DNA of 54,890 nucleotides from Algivirga pacifica. Lineage in GTDB: Bacteria > Bacteroidota > Bacteroidia > Cytophagales > Flammeovirgaceae. Of the stretch, positions 33,278-42,230 are shown piece by piece (position 1 is the first letter of the stretch; each line of letters opens with the position of its first letter). The position numbers and the translations under genes were made by a program. The notes beneath the pieces were generated by a model, which was not told where the DNA came from, made no database searches, and saw only the letters and a program-made list of their open reading frames with translations. Location of the stretch: the NCBI RefSeq assembly GCF_039543525.1, contig NZ_BAABJX010000068.1:1-54890 (forward strand), given 5' to 3'.

Positions 33278-34198
33278 ATGCTAACCAAAATTTCAGAACT
33301 AAAAGAGCTTGTTGCAAAACAATCTCAAAAGAAACGTGTCGTATTATGTGCCGCTGCCGATGATCACTCATTGGAAGCTGTCTACCATGCCTATAAAGAA
33401 GGGTTTATCAAGCCTATCTTGGTAGGAAATGAGGAAAACATACGCACAATGATCAAGGAGTTGAACTTCAACTTTCAGGAAAGTGATTTGACTATTATCC
33501 ACGAAACTGATCCCAAAATGATGGTGGAGAAATCCGTAAGGCTCATTCGAGGTGGGGGAGGTGACATCCTGATGAAAGGGCATATTACTACCGCTGTTTT
33601 GCTCCGAGGTGTCCTTAATAAGGAATGGGGTTTAAAAACACATCGTCTACTATCACACTTTGCACTGTTTGAGATTCCTGCCTACCATAAGCTGCTTACC
33701 TTAGCGGATGTAGCCATGAACATCTCCCCTGATTTGGAGACTAAAATTGGGATTATCAATAACTGCGTAGAGTTTATGAATAAGCTAGGCATTCAGAATC
33801 CTAAGATTGCCGCTATCGCCGCAGTAGAAATGGTTAACGAAAAAATGTCAGCCACTACAGACGCTGCCTTGCTTTCTATCATGAACCGCAGGGGACAGAT
33901 AAAAAACTGTCAAATTGATGGGCCTTTAGCCTTTGATAATGCGATTAGCTTTGAAAGTAGAGACCATAAAGGAATTAGTGGTGAAGTAGCAGGAGATGCC
34001 GACATGCTATTGGTTCCAGATATTGAAGCTGGTAATGTTTTGTATAAAGCATTTGTCTTCTTTGCCAATGCCAAAGTTGCTTCCATTATTCTAGGAACAA
34101 AAGTCCCTGTCGTACTGACTTCTCGTGCAGACTCAGAAGACACTAAGCTCAACAGTATCCGATTAGCTGCAGCTTCTGTGTCAAGCGTAGGTTTCTAA
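33278..34198 (+). CDS. ptb: Phosphate butyryltransferase-like acyltransferase
   Basis: The 306-residue protein starts MLTKISELKELVAKQSQK and is of the phosphate acetyl/butyryl-transferase family. Visible are VVLCAAADDHSLEAVYHAYK, DILMKGHITTAVLLRGVLNK and the C-terminal LLVPDIEAGNVLYKAFVFF, then VPVVLTSRADS. It interconverts acyl-CoA plus phosphate with acyl-phosphate plus CoA. It is followed after 31 bp by butyrate kinase, so butyryl-like rather than acetyl substrates are likely. The pair can also handle branched acyl-CoAs such as isobutyryl- and isovaleryl-CoA from amino-acid breakdown. Confidence 0.9.
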   Translation: MLTKISELKELVAKQSQKKRVVLCAAADDHSLEAVYHAYKEGFIKPILVGNEENIRTMIKELNFNFQESDLTIIHETDPKMMVEKSVRLIRGGGGDILMKGHITTAVLLRGVLNKEWGLKTHRLLSHFALFEIPAYHKLLTLADVAMNISPDLETKIGIINNCVEFMNKLGIQNPKIAAIAAVEMVNEKMSATTDAALLSIMNRRGQIKNCQIDGPLAFDNAISFESRDHKGISGEVAGDADMLLVPDIEAGNVLYKAFVFFANAKVASIILGTKVPVVLTSRADSEDTKLNSIRLAAASVSSVGF

Positions 34199-34229
34199 CA
34201 TTGAACATTCAGACATTCTAATTGTATCT

Positions 34230-35291
34230 ATGATATCTTTGGTGATCAATCCAGGGTCTACTTCTACAAAAGTAGCCGTATTTGAAAACGATCAAGAATT
34301 ATTCGGTCAAAATATAAGCCATCCTACAGAAGAGCTGGCCAAGCTGTCTACTATCGATCAGCAATACCAGTTTCGTAAGGATGCTATTCTCCATATCCTA
34401 AAAGAACAACAGCAAGATCTTCAAAAGCTAGATCTAATCATGAGTAGAGGAGGACTATTAAAACCTCTCAGCTCTGGTGTATACCAAGTCAATACACAAA
34501 TGATTGACGATCTTAAAAATAGTCCCAGACAACATGCCAGCAACCTGGCTGCCATGATTGCCTTAGACATTGCTGAAGAGCTAGGCATCAATGCCTATAT
34601 TGCAGATCCTGTAGTGGTGGATGAACTCCAACCATTAGCTCGATACTCTGGAAATCCATTATTTCCGAGACGATCTATCTTCCATGCATTAAACCAGAAA
34701 GCCATTAGTCGTCAATATGCCAACGATATTGAACGCCATTATGAAGATCTTAACTTAATTGTTGTTCATATGGGCGGTGGTATTTCTGTTGGGGCCCATG
34801 AAAAAGGACAAGTAGTCGATGTAAATCAAGCTTTGGATGGGGAGGGACCTTTTTCTCCAGAAAGAAGTGGTACACTTCCAGTAGGAGATGTGATACGTAC
34901 TGCTTTTAGTGGAAAATATTCTGAACAGGAAATGCTACAAATGGTTGTGGGAAAAGGAGGCATGGTTGCCTACCTGGGAACCAACGATGCTTATCAGGTA
35001 GAATTAAATGCACAGGCAGGTGATGCTAAGGCGATGGAGTTCTATGAAGCAATGGCTTATCAGGTAGCCAAAGAAATTGGTAGCATGAGTACTGTTCTAA
35101 AAGGAAAAGTGGATGCAATCCTATTAACTGGAGGCTTGGCCAAAAGTCGTATGCTTACAAAACTGATCGAAGAAAGAGTCGCTTTTCTTTCAGAAGTCAA
35201 GTGCTATCCAGGTGAAGATGAAATGAAAGCTTTAGCATTTAATGGAATGCTATTAAGCCAAGGCGAGTTGGAGATAAAAAAGTACCAGTAA
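34230..35291 (+). CDS. buk: Butyrate kinase
   Basis: The 353-residue enzyme of the acetokinase/sugar-kinase fold has the N-terminal phosphate-1 motif VINPGSTSTKVAVFEN (4-19), RGGLLKPLSSGVY and LIVVHMGGGISVGAHEKG. The acylkinase signature DGEGPFSPERSGTLPVGDVI follows, then ILLTGGLAKSRMLTKLI. It makes acyl carboxylate and ATP from acyl-phosphate and ADP, giving substrate-level phosphorylation. The direction may be reversed to activate acids. It is translated from the ptb message. Butyrate-forming genes (thl, crt, bcd) are not in the window. Confidence 0.95.
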   Translation: MISLVINPGSTSTKVAVFENDQELFGQNISHPTEELAKLSTIDQQYQFRKDAILHILKEQQQDLQKLDLIMSRGGLLKPLSSGVYQVNTQMIDDLKNSPRQHASNLAAMIALDIAEELGINAYIADPVVVDELQPLARYSGNPLFPRRSIFHALNQKAISRQYANDIERHYEDLNLIVVHMGGGISVGAHEKGQVVDVNQALDGEGPFSPERSGTLPVGDVIRTAFSGKYSEQEMLQMVVGKGGMVAYLGTNDAYQVELNAQAGDAKAMEFYEAMAYQVAKEIGSMSTVLKGKVDAILLTGGLAKSRMLTKLIEERVAFLSEVKCYPGEDEMKALAFNGMLLSQGELEIKKYQ

Positions 35292-35518
35292 TGAATAATT
35301 ACTGAATACTCATTAACAAAAGTTCGTAAATAATTGTTAATACATTCTTTTTTAGCGAATTAGAAAGACAATAATTTGTCAGATTCGTTCAAATACTAAA
35401 AAGATTAGTACTTATATTTACAGCGCAATACAGAGGGAGATCGCGGGAACAATTTACCACTGTCTCATTAACTTCTGTAAAGTCGCTATTTCATTTATAA
35501 AGCTAACCACTCACGGTA

Positions 35519-38410
35519 ATGAAAATCAATCTTAACAACTTTGAGAGATTTGAGGAAAGGCACAACAGCCCCAACCATACTCAAATCGAAGAAATGCTTA
35601 AAGTAATCAACGCGTCATCTGTTGACGAACTGATCGAGCAAACCGTACCAGAACACATTCGACTAAAAAAAGCATTGGATCTGCCAGCTCCAATGACAGA
35701 GTATCAGTTTCTGAAAAATTTTAAGACGATTGCACAGAAGAATAAAATCTTCAAGTCGTATATCGGAATGGGCTACTACAACACCATCGTTCCAGGGGTA
35801 ATTCTTCGAAACATTATGGAGAACCCGGGGTGGTATACTGCTTATACTCCTTATCAGGCTGAGATCGCTCAAGGTCGTCTGGAAATGCTGATCAATTTCC
35901 AAACAATGATCACAGATCTGACAGGAATGGAAATTGCCAACTCATCGTTACTGGATGAGGCGACAGCAGCTGCTGAAGCGATGGGACTATTCATGGCATT
36001 GAGAAAGAAAGATAAGAAGAAATCAAATACTTTCTTTGTTGCTGACCACTGCCACCCTCAAACGATCGATGTAATGAAAACGAGAGCGGAAGCTTTCGGA
36101 TTCAACCTGGTGATCGGTGATTACAAAACGATTGATTTAACAGACGCTGACCTTGTTGGTGTATTAGTACAATACCCTGATACCAACGGTGAAGTAGTTG
36201 ACTATGCTGACTTTATTGCTGCTGCACACGAAAACAACGTAAAAGTAGCTGTAGCTTCAGACCTTCTAGCCCTGACGATCCTAAAAACTCCAGGAGAAAT
36301 GGGCGCAGATGCCGTGGTGGGTTCTGCACAGCGCTTTGGTGTACCAATGGGATTCGGTGGTCCTCACGCTGGTTTCTTTGCCACTCGCGAAGAGTTCAAG
36401 CGTCAAGTACCTGGACGTATCATTGGTGTCTCTAAAGATATGGATGGAAATGATGCTTACCGTATGGCCTTACAAACTCGTGAGCAACATATCAAACGTG
36501 AGAAAGCAACCTCAAACATCTGTACTGCACAGGTATTGTTGGGGGTTATGGCTGCCGCTTATGCAGTTTATCACGGACCAGAAGGATTGAAGCGTATTGC
36601 TTTCCGTGTACACGGTATGGCGACCCTATTGAAAAGCTCTCTTGAAAAACTTGGTTTTGAGGTAGAAACAAACAATATGTTTGATACCATCACTATCAAT
36701 ACCAACGGACAAGCAGCAGCTATCCGTAAAGTAGCTGAGGCAAACGAGGCAAACTTCCGTTATTTTGATGCCAACCGTATCGGTATTGCATTAAACCAAA
36801 CTACGGATATCAACCACATTAACGATATTGTAAACATCTTCGCAGAAGCAGCTGGTAAAGCGGTTGACTTCACGCTAGCAGAAGAAGTAGAAGCATCTTT
36901 GGATAACACACTACTAAGAACTTCTGAGATGTTGACACACCCGGTATTCAACCAGTACCACTCAGAGCATGAAATGCTTCGTTACCTGAAACGTCTTGAG
37001 AACAAAGACCTTTCATTAGTACACTCCATGATCTCTCTAGGATCATGTACGATGAAGCTAAATGCTACGGCAGAGATGATTCCTGTAACATGGCCAGAAT
37101 TTGGACAAATTCACCCATTTGCTCCAGCAAACCAGACGGAAGGTTACAGAGAAATCTTCAAGAACTTAGAAGCATGGTTGGAAGAAATCACAGGATTTGA
37201 TGCCTTCTCACTACAACCAAACTCTGGTGCAAACGGAGAGTATGCAGGTCTTTTGACTATCGCCAACTACCACAAGGCAAATGGTGACACACACCGTAAC
37301 ATTGCCTTGATTCCATCTTCAGCCCATGGTACTAACCCTGCATCTGCAGTGATGGCTGGTATGAAAGTGATCGTTACAAAATGTGATGAGAACGGAAACA
37401 TCGACGTAGAAGATCTTCGTAAGCATGCAGAAGCAAATAAGGAAAACCTTTCTTGCTTGATGGTGACTTACCCATCGACACACGGTGTATTCGAGGAAAG
37501 CATCCAGGAAATCTGCCAGATCATTCACGACAATGGTGGTAGAGTATATATGGACGGTGCAAACATGAACGCCCAGGTAGGTTTAACAAACCCTGCAACA
37601 ATTGGTGCAGACGTTTGTCACTTGAACCTTCACAAGACCTTCTGTATCCCTCACGGTGGTGGTGGACCAGGCATGGGACCTATTGGTGTAGTTGCTGATT
37701 TGGCTCCTTACTTACCAGGACACGTAGTAGTAGACAATGGTGTAGGAGAAAAAGCGGGTTCTGCTGTTTCTGCAGCTCCTTGGGGTAGTGCAAGTATCCT
37801 ACCTATCTCTTATGCTTATGTAGCTATGATGGGTGGAGAAGGACTAACCAATGCGACCAAAACAGCCATCTTGAATGCAAACTACATCCAATCAAGACTG
37901 AAAGAGCACTATCCTGTTCTTTATGTTGGATCTAACGGAAGATCAGCACATGAAATGATTGCTGATTGCCGTCAGTTCAAAGCCGTAGGAATTGAGGTAG
38001 AAGATATCGCAAAGCGTTTGATGGACTATGGCTTCCACGCACCTACGGTATCATTCCCAGTAGCTGGAACATTGATGATCGAGCCTACGGAGTCGGAGAC
38101 TAAGGCTGAGCTAGACCGTTTCTGTGATGCTATGATTGCGATCCGTAACGAAATCCGTGAGATCGAAGAAGGTAAGGCAGATCAGGTAGTAAACGTATTG
38201 AAGAATGCTCCTCATACAGAAGCAATGGCTGTTGCTGATGAATGGACACTTCCATACTCTAGAGAAAAAGCCATCTATCCTCTTCCTTACGTAAGCGCCA
38301 ACAAATTCTGGCCAACAGTAAGAAGAGTAGACAGTGCCTACGGAGACAGAAATCTATACTGTAGCTGTATCCCTGTCAGTGATTATGCTGAAGAAACCGT
38401 GAATGCTTAA
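35519..38410 (+). CDS. gcvP: Glycine dehydrogenase (aminomethyl-transferring), P-protein, single chain
   Basis: The 963-residue full-length homodimer-type P-protein of the glycine cleavage system decarboxylates glycine and passes the aminomethyl group to lipoyl-GcvH. The N half shows MGYYNTIVPGVILRNIMENP, then GWYTAYTPYQAEIAQGRLE and NICTAQVLLGVMAAAYAVYH. The C half shows SLGSCTMKLNATAEM, LQPNSGANGEYAGL and the PLP-Lys motif in HLNLHKTFCIPHGGGGPGMG. Codons are richer in C-ending forms than neighbours, which suggests strong expression. gcvT and gcvH are not adjacent. The 227-bp leader contains no recognisable glycine riboswitch. Confidence 0.97.
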   Translation: MKINLNNFERFEERHNSPNHTQIEEMLKVINASSVDELIEQTVPEHIRLKKALDLPAPMTEYQFLKNFKTIAQKNKIFKSYIGMGYYNTIVPGVILRNIMENPGWYTAYTPYQAEIAQGRLEMLINFQTMITDLTGMEIANSSLLDEATAAAEAMGLFMALRKKDKKKSNTFFVADHCHPQTIDVMKTRAEAFGFNLVIGDYKTIDLTDADLVGVLVQYPDTNGEVVDYADFIAAAHENNVKVAVASDLLALTILKTPGEMGADAVVGSAQRFGVPMGFGGPHAGFFATREEFKRQVPGRIIGVSKDMDGNDAYRMALQTREQHIKREKATSNICTAQVLLGVMAAAYAVYHGPEGLKRIAFRVHGMATLLKSSLEKLGFEVETNNMFDTITINTNGQAAAIRKVAEANEANFRYFDANRIGIALNQTTDINHINDIVNIFAEAAGKAVDFTLAEEVEASLDNTLLRTSEMLTHPVFNQYHSEHEMLRYLKRLENKDLSLVHSMISLGSCTMKLNATAEMIPVTWPEFGQIHPFAPANQTEGYREIFKNLEAWLEEITGFDAFSLQPNSGANGEYAGLLTIANYHKANGDTHRNIALIPSSAHGTNPASAVMAGMKVIVTKCDENGNIDVEDLRKHAEANKENLSCLMVTYPSTHGVFEESIQEICQIIHDNGGRVYMDGANMNAQVGLTNPATIGADVCHLNLHKTFCIPHGGGGPGMGPIGVVADLAPYLPGHVVVDNGVGEKAGSAVSAAPWGSASILPISYAYVAMMGGEGLTNATKTAILNANYIQSRLKEHYPVLYVGSNGRSAHEMIADCRQFKAVGIEVEDIAKRLMDYGFHAPTVSFPVAGTLMIEPTESETKAELDRFCDAMIAIRNEIREIEEGKADQVVNVLKNAPHTEAMAVADEWTLPYSREKAIYPLPYVSANKFWPTVRRVDSAYGDRNLYCSCIPVSDYAEETVNA

Positions 38411-38438
38411 TCAAGTATTTCATTGTTAAAGTATATAT

Positions 38439-38474
38439 AGAAAAACCTCCCGGAAACGGGAGGTTTTTCTTTTA
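38439..38474. terminator. Two-way terminator between gcvP and M19 dipeptidase
   Basis: A perfect stem AGAAAAACCTCCCG / CGGGAGGTTTTTCT closes a GAAA tetraloop and is followed by TTTAA. It lies between convergent genes and touches the dipeptidase stop. Confidence 0.92.
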
Positions 38475-39932
38475 ATAATGCTTCTCCAAAAAAGCCATCG
38501 CATTGTCACTCAGGAATCGGCTGACAATCTCTTCAGGATCTGTGTGACTTCCATTGGATAAGTACTTCCCCTTTCCTTCCATATAATCATAAGCATGCAT
38601 GAGTAGGTAGGTATCCAGCTCCTTTAGATCTTCTGCTGTCCAATAACCATTCAAAGGATTCACTATCCCATCATAATCACTCCCCAATGCCACCGTTCCC
38701 CAAGGATAAAAATCCGCCCGATCCAACACTTCAGCTACATGCTGAATATTATTCCAAACGAGCTTTGCCCGATGAAAGAGTACTTTCTTTCGGCCTATCT
38801 TTCCTGAGGCTTGCTTAAGCGCCGCTTTACTTGCTATTCTTCGTTCATCAATTTGCAAACAGAATAACCCTCCGGAGCGAGTGATTTCCAAGATTTCATC
38901 ATCAAAGAAGTTAATATCCATATCATATAAATGACTGCTCATTTCCGTGCTCATCGTTTGCTCGTAATAAGACTTTGTACCTGTGGCTGCACCATGACTC
39001 ACAATCAGCGGAACCGGATCGTATTGATAATTTTCTTTCAGATATTGTAGATACTGCTGCCGACTCTTGACACTCATATGTTTGATATCAATCAAAATAC
39101 GATGCTTCTCTTTGTCTAATAAGCGATCTAAGACCTCAAAGCCCAAAGGAGTAATTCCTTCATTTAACCCCTCACTCTGATCCACCAACTTATTGCTAAT
39201 ACCATTCATACTCTCCGCGTGTCCGCATAGATTATTGTAAAAATGATGTGCATACGTCATATAAAGTGGCTTGTGGGACCATGCTTTAATCTTATCGACA
39301 TTCTGTAAGACTTCTTCTCTATGGATAGGTTTTCCCATCCCTGTATTCAGTACATTTCCCCCTTCAATTGAAAATACCACTCCAATCGCATGTTCATCCT
39401 TGGAAATTATATCCATTAAGTGAGCATAATTTTTCGATAAGCAATACTTAAAGGTTCCTTTATGGGTATCTACTTCCTTTCCATCCCACCAACGATAAAA
39501 AGCATATTCTTTTTCCAGGTCACTAAAATAATCTTCCATTTCCTGTAGTCGCTTAATCCTCGGCTTACCTACCATAGTCGTTAAATTAACGACAAACTCT
39601 GTCAGTTTTCCCGTTCCAAAATTACTATCCACAAACCCTCTTTCTAATGGGTATAAAGCCACGGTCACTACCCTAACATTACCTGCTGCTATGGAAGTAA
39701 AATCAGACTGAGAAAAGTGTATCAGGTTACCTGGTAACGCATTTTTAAACTTGTCCCAAAAGGTAGGGTTATCGTAATGCCAAATACTATTTCGTTGTGT
39801 TGCCAGGGGAGGGGGGAGCTCTAAAATGTCTTGCTGAATACTATCCGGAATGCCCAACGCATGATGTTGTCCAAAAGGTTTAAGGGCAGGGTGGCAATGC
39901 ATATCCACTATGATATCGTTAAAATCGGACAT
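38472..39932 (-). CDS. Membrane-dipeptidase family hydrolase (peptidase M19)
   Basis: The 486-residue protein has the amidohydrolase fold of renal-dipeptidase relatives. Metal-ligand motifs are visible: IIVDMHCHPALKP (His-x-His, around 8-20), VFSIEGGN with the bridging Glu (about 187-194), ILIDIKHMS and VSHGAATG with His residues. VALGSDYDGIVNPL carries the final Asp. There is no signal peptide, so it is cytoplasmic in prediction, unlike animal dipeptidases. Bacterial relatives cleave dipeptides, often with D-residues. It is longer than the classic family (about 330-400) through inserts around 60-180. It is a single gene. Confidence 0.85.
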   Translation of the reverse strand: MSDFNDIIVDMHCHPALKPFGQHHALGIPDSIQQDILELPPPLATQRNSIWHYDNPTFWDKFKNALPGNLIHFSQSDFTSIAAGNVRVVTVALYPLERGFVDSNFGTGKLTEFVVNLTTMVGKPRIKRLQEMEDYFSDLEKEYAFYRWWDGKEVDTHKGTFKYCLSKNYAHLMDIISKDEHAIGVVFSIEGGNVLNTGMGKPIHREEVLQNVDKIKAWSHKPLYMTYAHHFYNNLCGHAESMNGISNKLVDQSEGLNEGITPLGFEVLDRLLDKEKHRILIDIKHMSVKSRQQYLQYLKENYQYDPVPLIVSHGAATGTKSYYEQTMSTEMSSHLYDMDINFFDDEILEITRSGGLFCLQIDERRIASKAALKQASGKIGRKKVLFHRAKLVWNNIQHVAEVLDRADFYPWGTVALGSDYDGIVNPLNGYWTAEDLKELDTYLLMHAYDYMEGKGKYLSNGSHTDPEEIVSRFLSDNAMAFLEKHY

Positions 39933-40002
39933 GTTTTTAGGGTTTTAGGTTTTTTAGCAAGGGTACCTCATAGTAAGCAATCAAGCGAGATGTTTTTCTA
40001 AT

Positions 40003-40130
40003 GGATGAAGGATGAAGGATGAAGGATGAAGTTAATCCATCACTTTTTACCTTTTACTTTTTTCTCCTTTCTCCTTTCTCCTTTCTCCTTTCTCCTTTCT
40101 CCTTTCTCCTTTCTCCTTTCTCCTTTCTCC
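40003..40130. repeat. Heptad repeat locus: (GGATGAA)4 then TTACCTT/TTACTTT and (TTTCTCC)10
   Basis: Four exact GGATGAA units (40003-40030) are followed after 16 bases by TTACCTT, TTACTTT (40047-40060) and, in the same register, ten exact TTTCTCC units (40061-40130). All have period 7. It fills a quarter of the 458-bp gap between the dipeptidase and the acidic protein gene. The remaining 260 bases to 40390 are AT-rich leader with no gene and no clear promoter. Confidence 0.97.
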
Positions 40131-40390
40131 TTCAACCAAAAGTTGAGATAACCTTTCTTCGTTCAATATTTCAGATAATAAACTACATAAGCCTTTCTAA
40201 AAATCGAAATATAGTTCCCCGAAATCAGAGAACAGTACATTGATAACATATACTCTATTTATTCCCTTAGAAATTTAGTAAATTGAATTATCACAATATT
40301 TCAATTGAACTAAACCTTTCTATTGAACAATACTCTTGGTATTATTCAATTTAAAAGGTGATATAACTCAACCGATAACACCCAAAAGCT

Positions 40391-40909
40391 ATGAAATCAA
40401 TACTGCTACTTATAAGCATGTCTTTTACGATATGGCAGATCTCCATGGCACAAACAGATCAGGAAGTGGAGATGAATAAACAAGAGGAAAATACCCGCGG
40501 ACAGGTTCTTTACGAGGAATCTATGCGAACTCAGGAACTTGAGTTCAGAGACCTTTCGCTTGACGAATTCTCTATATATGTAGAAAACCTTGAGGATCTT
40601 GAAAGCTACTCTGAAGACGAATTACTACTCATTAAAGCATTGGAAGATCCTGATGCCATGAATGAAGAGGAGATTGAAGCCATGTACCTGCTCGAAGATG
40701 AAAAATTTGAAATTTATGAGGAAGATCAAATCAAAGAACTCTACCTCTTTAGTGAAAATGACTTTGAGCTACTGGAACAGCAAAGTACAGAAGAGAATCA
40801 GTCAATTGACCTTGACCGCATTCCTTCTGAAGCTACCCTCTTATTCAAAGAAAATGGGGAGTATATTTTTATCATTGATGATACGCCAACGACAACAGGG
40901 GACGAATAA
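40391..40909 (+). CDS. Small, very acidic exported protein of unknown function
   Basis: 172 residues. A signal peptide is likely (about 1-21, LLLISMSFTIWQISMAQ), so the mature protein is periplasmic or secreted. The mature part is extremely rich in Glu and Asp with regular Leu/Tyr, in repeating patterns such as SLDEFSIYVENLEDLES, SEDELLLIKALEDPD and NEEEIEAMYLLEDE. This looks like amphipathic acidic helices of about 20 residues each. No Cys and few Lys. I recognise no family. It could bind cations or a basic partner, but that is inference. It is followed after 161 bp by prs with its own promoter. Confidence 0.65.
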   Translation: MKSILLLISMSFTIWQISMAQTDQEVEMNKQEENTRGQVLYEESMRTQELEFRDLSLDEFSIYVENLEDLESYSEDELLLIKALEDPDAMNEEEIEAMYLLEDEKFEIYEEDQIKELYLFSENDFELLEQQSTEENQSIDLDRIPSEATLLFKENGEYIFIIDDTPTTTGDE

Positions 40910-40974
40910 ATTAACGTTCTGGTAATCCTAAGAGAAAAAACACTTAATGTTCCTTTTTCTTTCATGCGATTTAC

Positions 40975-40982
40975 TAACTTTG
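40975..40982 (+). promoter_or_regulatory. Putative -7 element (TAACTTTG) of prs
   Basis: An exact TAnnTTTG match lies 88 bp before the prs start. The -33 TTG is not found at 19 bases. Confidence 0.45.
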
Positions 40983-41070
40983 TCGCATCTTTGAGCCTTC
41001 GGGCTTAAAATTAAGCAATAACAAAACATATCAACATCTTTAGGTACACACTTTAAGAGCAAATCTAGTA

Positions 41071-41997
41071 ATGTCCTCTGTAAAAATCTTTTCAGGCTCC
41101 GGCACTGAATATCTCGCAAAAAAAATTGCACACTCTTACGGCAAGTCACTTGGTGAAGTACAAACCAATCGTTTTAGTGATGGAGAAATCTCTGTTCACT
41201 TTACAGAATCTGTTCGTGGGTGTGATGTTTTTCTTATTCAATCCACATGTCCTCCAACAGACAATATCATGGAGCTGTTGTTGATGGTGGATGCTGCCAA
41301 AAGAGCCTCTGCTGCTACTATTTCTGTGATTATCCCTTATTTCGGATATGCAAGACAAGATAGAAAAGACAAGCCAAGAGTAGGTATTGGAGCTAAACTT
41401 GTAGCCAATGTACTAACTGCTGCTGGAGCTTCTCGTGTAATTACTTGTGAACTACACGCTGACCAAATTCAAGGTTTCTTTGACATTCCAGTAGTTCACT
41501 TACAAAGCTCTCCTATCTTCGTTCCTTACATCAGTAGCCTTAACCTAGACAACTTGGTATTCGCGGCTCCTGACGTAGGAGGTTCTAAAAGAGCCCGTAC
41601 CTATGCAAAGCACTTCAAAGCGGAAATGGTAATCTGTGATAAATACAGAGAAAGAGCGAATGAAGTGGCTTCTATGCAGGTGATCGGAGACGTAAAAGAC
41701 AAAAATGTTATTCTTGTGGATGACTTGGTAGATACAGCTGGAACACTGTGTAATGCTGCTGAGATCATTATGGAGAAAGGAGCTAAGAGTGTAAGAGCAA
41801 TCTGTACGCATCCTGTGCTTTCAGGCCCTGCTTATGACAGAATTGCGAACTCCGTATTGGACGAGATGATCGTTACTGATACGTTAAAAGTAAAAGCCAA
41901 TGCTGAAAAAATCCGTGTACTTTCTGTAGCAGATCTATTTGCTAAAGGTATTCGTAAGATTCAGGATCACGAGTCAATCAGCTCTTTGTTTATCTAG
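41071..41997 (+). CDS. prs: Ribose-phosphate pyrophosphokinase
   Basis: The 308-residue enzyme makes phosphoribosyl pyrophosphate from ribose 5-phosphate and ATP, for purine, pyrimidine, NAD, His and Trp synthesis. Visible are RFSDGEISVHFTESVRGCDV, IIPYFGYARQDRKDKPR (ATP flexible loop) and ELHADQIQGFFDIP (metal His). The PRPP-binding loop NVILVDDLVDTAGTLCNAA lies around 210-228. Length is typical of class I. It forms a single unit with a terminator after it. Confidence 0.96.
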   Translation: MSSVKIFSGSGTEYLAKKIAHSYGKSLGEVQTNRFSDGEISVHFTESVRGCDVFLIQSTCPPTDNIMELLLMVDAAKRASAATISVIIPYFGYARQDRKDKPRVGIGAKLVANVLTAAGASRVITCELHADQIQGFFDIPVVHLQSSPIFVPYISSLNLDNLVFAAPDVGGSKRARTYAKHFKAEMVICDKYRERANEVASMQVIGDVKDKNVILVDDLVDTAGTLCNAAEIIMEKGAKSVRAICTHPVLSGPAYDRIANSVLDEMIVTDTLKVKANAEKIRVLSVADLFAKGIRKIQDHESISSLFI

Positions 41998-42021
41998 TAT
42001 AAACATTTCTGATATATACTT

Positions 42022-42064
42022 GAAGCCTTAGTTGTTATCTAAATAAACAGCTAAGGCTTTTTTG
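42022..42064 (+). terminator. Terminator of prs
   Basis: AAGCCTTAGTTGTT / AACAGCTAAGGCTT (imperfect, loop about 10) is followed by TTTTTG, starting 25 bp after the prs stop. Confidence 0.8.
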
Positions 42065-42091
42065 TTCATACCGCTACACGACGTATGTTAG
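42061..42091. repeat. Solo arm of the second palindromic family (copy E4)
   Basis: TTTGTTCATACCGCTACACG then ACGTATGTTAG matches the right arms at 6350-6390 and 29590-29630 read on the opposite strand. Only one arm is present and it directly overlaps the T-run of the prs terminator. Confidence 0.7.
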
Positions 42092-42171
42092 TAAACATAT
42101 TAATTTAATATATACACTTAAAATCAAGTATTTACGGCACTTCCTTCATTCAAATAAGTAATAAAAATACT

Positions 42172-42201
42172 TTGATTTTTAAAATAATAAGGAGACCTTT
42201 G
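42172..42201 (+). promoter_or_regulatory. Promoter of rplY (TTG-N19-GACCTTTG)
   Basis: TTG at 42172-42174, a 19-base spacer and GACCTTTG at 42194-42201 fit the Bacteroidota -33/-7 consensus with one mismatch. The start of transcription would be near 42207, about 108 bases before the rplY ATG. Confidence 0.65.
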
Positions 42202-42207
42202 CACGGC

Positions 42208-42230
42208 AAAAAACCAACCACTGGTTTTTT
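42208..42230 (+). promoter_or_regulatory. Hairpin at the 5' end of the rplY leader
   Basis: AAAAAACCA (42208-42216) pairs with TGGTTTTTT (42222-42230). It lies right at the predicted transcription start and has a terminator-like T-run. It may protect the 5' end, act as an attenuator, or stop read-through from prs. Confidence 0.5.

Noticed and set aside
35292..35518. Glycine riboswitch before gcvP
   Set aside because: The leader has neither the tandem aptamer core nor a switching terminator. It is AT-rich with one weak -7-like TATATTTA.
40019..40243. Plus-strand reading frame over the TTTCTCC array
   Set aside because: It encodes only a repeat-driven Ser/Phe/Leu run and has no family or start signal.
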